Shown in pieces: positions 6,066 through 7,350 of a stretch of DNA of 7,350 nt. Source of the stretch: Myxococcaceae bacterium (GTDB lineage: Bacteria; Myxococcota; Myxococcia; Myxococcales; Myxococcaceae); assembly GCA_018262385.1 (NCBI GenBank), contig JAGSPQ010000162.1:1-7350 (forward strand), given 5' to 3'. The notes under the pieces were generated by a model. It did no database searches. It was not told where the DNA came from and saw only the letters and a list, made by a program, of their open reading frames with translations. How positions within the stretch are numbered: the first letter of the stretch is position 1; every line of letters starts with the position of its first letter. A program made the position numbers and the translations under genes.

Positions 6066-7324
6066 GGGGACGAGTCCCCCTCGAGCAGATCGACCGCCCG
6101 GGTGGCCGCCTGGTGGAGCAGCGCGGGCGCCTGGGGCTTCAGCGGAGCCAGCCCGGCCTCGATCAGCGCCGCGTCGAGCGCGTCGAGCCCGGCGCAAGCC
6201 CACAGGCTCTCGAGCTGGGCGGGCGCGGGGCGCTGGCGCAGCTGCAGCGCGACCTCGCAGACCAGCCCTCCGGAGGCGATCAGCCGCTCGAGCTCCCAGC
6301 CGGGGGCGGTCAGATCGCGCAGCGACTCGAGCAAGACCTGCTCCGGCAGCCGGGCCCGCACCGCCAGCTCGAGCTCGAGCAGCCGCTCGGCCGACTGAAG
6401 CTGCGGGTGGAGCGGCCCCCGGCCGGTCAGCTGCAGCCGCACCACCGAGGGCACCGCCCCGGCCGCCCGGGCGATCGCGGTCAAGCCCAGCTCGATCAGC
6501 GCATCGATCGAGTCGACCTCGTCGATCGCCAGCTCGAGCCGGTGCCAGCGCACGGTGTCGAGACAGACGAAGCGGGTGGTGGGAGCCAGCTCCCGCGCGG
6601 GATCGAGGGTGACGAGCAGCGCGCCGCGCTCGCCGGGCTCGTTGACGTGCCGGCCCTGCAGATTCCCCGGGTAGGCGGCGAGCGCGTTGCCGGCCAGCGG
6701 GTACTGGGCGCGGGTGTGCACGTGCCCCAGCGCCCAGTAGTCGAGCCCGGCCCGCTCGAGATCCTGCAGGGTGCAGGGCGCGTAGTCCGAGTGGCCGGCC
6801 TGCCCCCCGACGTTGCAGTGGAGCAGCCCGATCGTCGGCTTCGGCCCGCGCCGCCCGAACGCCGCGGAGAGGTTCTGCTTCACCTCGGGCGTCGGGAAGC
6901 TGATTCCCTGAACGCAGTAGCCGGGCAGCTCGACCTCTTCCCAGCCGGCCCCGAAGACCTTCACCGAAGGCGGCAGCGCCAGCCCGCCCGGATCGCCGTC
7001 GAGCGGATCGTGGTTGCCGTGGACGAGGAAGGAGGGAATCGAGGCGGCGTCCAGCCGCTGCAGCTGCTGCTTGAGGTGCAGCCGGGCCCGCAGCGAGCGG
7101 TCTTTCTGATCATAGAGATCGCCGGCGAGCAGCACCCCGTCGACCTGCTGGGCGATCGCCAGATCCACCAGCCGGGTGAAGGCGTCGAAGGTGCAGTCGG
7201 CGAACACCCGCGCCAGCTCGCCCTGGGCCGCCAACCCCTTGAACGGGCTGCCCAGGTGTAGATCTGCCGCATGTAGGAGGGTCAGCCCGGCCACGGCGCG
7301 CACCCTATCCGACAGGGCTGACAT
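6062..7324 (-). CDS. yhaO: YhaO-like metallophosphoesterase (SbcD/Mre11-type DNA nuclease)
   Basis: A 420-residue calcineurin-fold phosphoesterase, predicted to be a Mn-dependent DNA exo/endonuclease acting with the ATPase encoded next. All five motifs are present: HAADLHLGSPFKGL (D21, H23), GDLYD (D69), GNHD (N104, H105), LLHCN (H169) and GHVH (H201, H203). The wording HAADLHLGSPF, YAPCTLQDLERAGLDYWALGHVH (abridged) and YPGNLQGRHVNEPGERG matches the YhaO branch better than classical SbcD. The C-terminal ~150 residues form the expected capping and ATPase-binding region. The start is uncertain. ATG at 7324 is used here and lacks a clear ribosome site. GTG at 7294 has AGGG eight bases upstream and would place seven residues before the first motif, which is usual for the family. 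The gene ends in TGA overlapping the GTG of the ATPase gene. It appears to be the first gene of the operon in this window; no promoter is recognisable in 7325-7350. Confidence 0.93.
   Translation of the reverse strand: MSALSDRVRAVAGLTLLHAADLHLGSPFKGLAAQGELARVFADCTFDAFTRLVDLAIAQQVDGVLLAGDLYDQKDRSLRARLHLKQQLQRLDAASIPSFLVHGNHDPLDGDPGGLALPPSVKVFGAGWEEVELPGYCVQGISFPTPEVKQNLSAAFGRRGPKPTIGLLHCNVGGQAGHSDYAPCTLQDLERAGLDYWALGHVHTRAQYPLAGNALAAYPGNLQGRHVNEPGERGALLVTLDPARELAPTTRFVCLDTVRWHRLELAIDEVDSIDALIELGLTAIARAAGAVPSVVRLQLTGRGPLHPQLQSAERLLELELAVRARLPEQVLLESLRDLTAPGWELERLIASGGLVCEVALQLRQRPAPAQLESLWACAGLDALDAALIEAGLAPLKPQAPALLHQAATRAVDLLEGDSSP
6066..6079 (-). promoter_or_regulatory. Small hairpin at the ribosome-binding region of the ATPase gene
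   Basis: Immediately before the GTG start at 6065 the minus strand reads GGGGA-CTCG-TCCCC, a 5-bp stem with a four-base loop. The GAGGGG ribosome-binding-like sequence (6077-6082), ten to eleven bases before the GTG, lies largely in the 5' arm. Ribosomes finishing the nuclease gene would pass through and open it, so it could enforce translational coupling. The stem is short and may be coincidental. Confidence 0.4.
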
Positions 7325-7350
7325 GCGGGCGGCTGCCCCGCTACCCTGAG

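Noticed and set aside
6066..6203. Upstream extension of the ATPase to ATG 6203 (46 extra residues)
   Set aside because: The extra residues are Arg/Gly/Ala-rich and lie fully inside the nuclease gene in another frame. The GTG at 6065 has a ribosome-like site and the classic stop/start overlap.
132..7159. Three GCGATCGC octamers (132-139, 6471-6478, 7152-7159), resembling the cyanobacterial HIP1 repeat
   Set aside because: All three are in frame and encode Ala-Ile-Ala with the preferred codons GCG ATC GCC. Three copies explained by codon use do not show a dispersed repeat.

Overview
This is a roughly 70% GC window in which every credible gene lies on the minus strand, transcribed right to left. 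Third codon positions are almost all G or C. The high GC, the Ala/Leu/Arg-rich proteins and the sequence style are compatible with a Myxococcota or other deltaproteobacterial-like bacterium. No phylogenetic marker was compared, so that placement is only a guess.

Layout in transcription order. (1) 7324-6062: a metallophosphoesterase of the SbcD/Mre11 fold, closest in motif wording to Bacillus YhaO; all metal-ligand motifs are present. (2) 6065-2922: its partner, a large Rad50/SbcC-like coiled-coil ATPase of the YhaN type. It starts with GTG inside the stop codon of gene 1 (4-bp overlap) and carries a two-helix membrane hairpin in the middle of its coiled coil. (3) 2896-98: a complete MutS (MutS1 type) with an unusual 45-residue N-terminal extension and a C-terminal motif resembling a sliding-clamp-binding site, preceded by a strong Shine-Dalgarno sequence in the 25-base gap after gene 2. 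(4) 95-1: the probable first ~30 codons of another gene running off the window, beginning right behind the mutS stop codon. A perfect 9-bp inverted repeat spans the mutS end and the start of this reading frame.

The spacing (4-bp overlap, 25-bp gap, about 2-bp gap) argues for one polycistronic transcript. Genes 1 and 2 should form a nuclease/ATPase complex that processes DNA ends or structures, probably at the membrane. MutS recognises mismatches. Their joint expression suggests a combined DNA-repair operon; a direct functional link is inference. No MutL or MutH is visible here.

There is no stretch over 300 bases without a gene. I see no RNA genes, mobile elements, CRISPR arrays or intrinsic terminators. 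The very long plus-strand open frames are antisense shadows caused by high GC.
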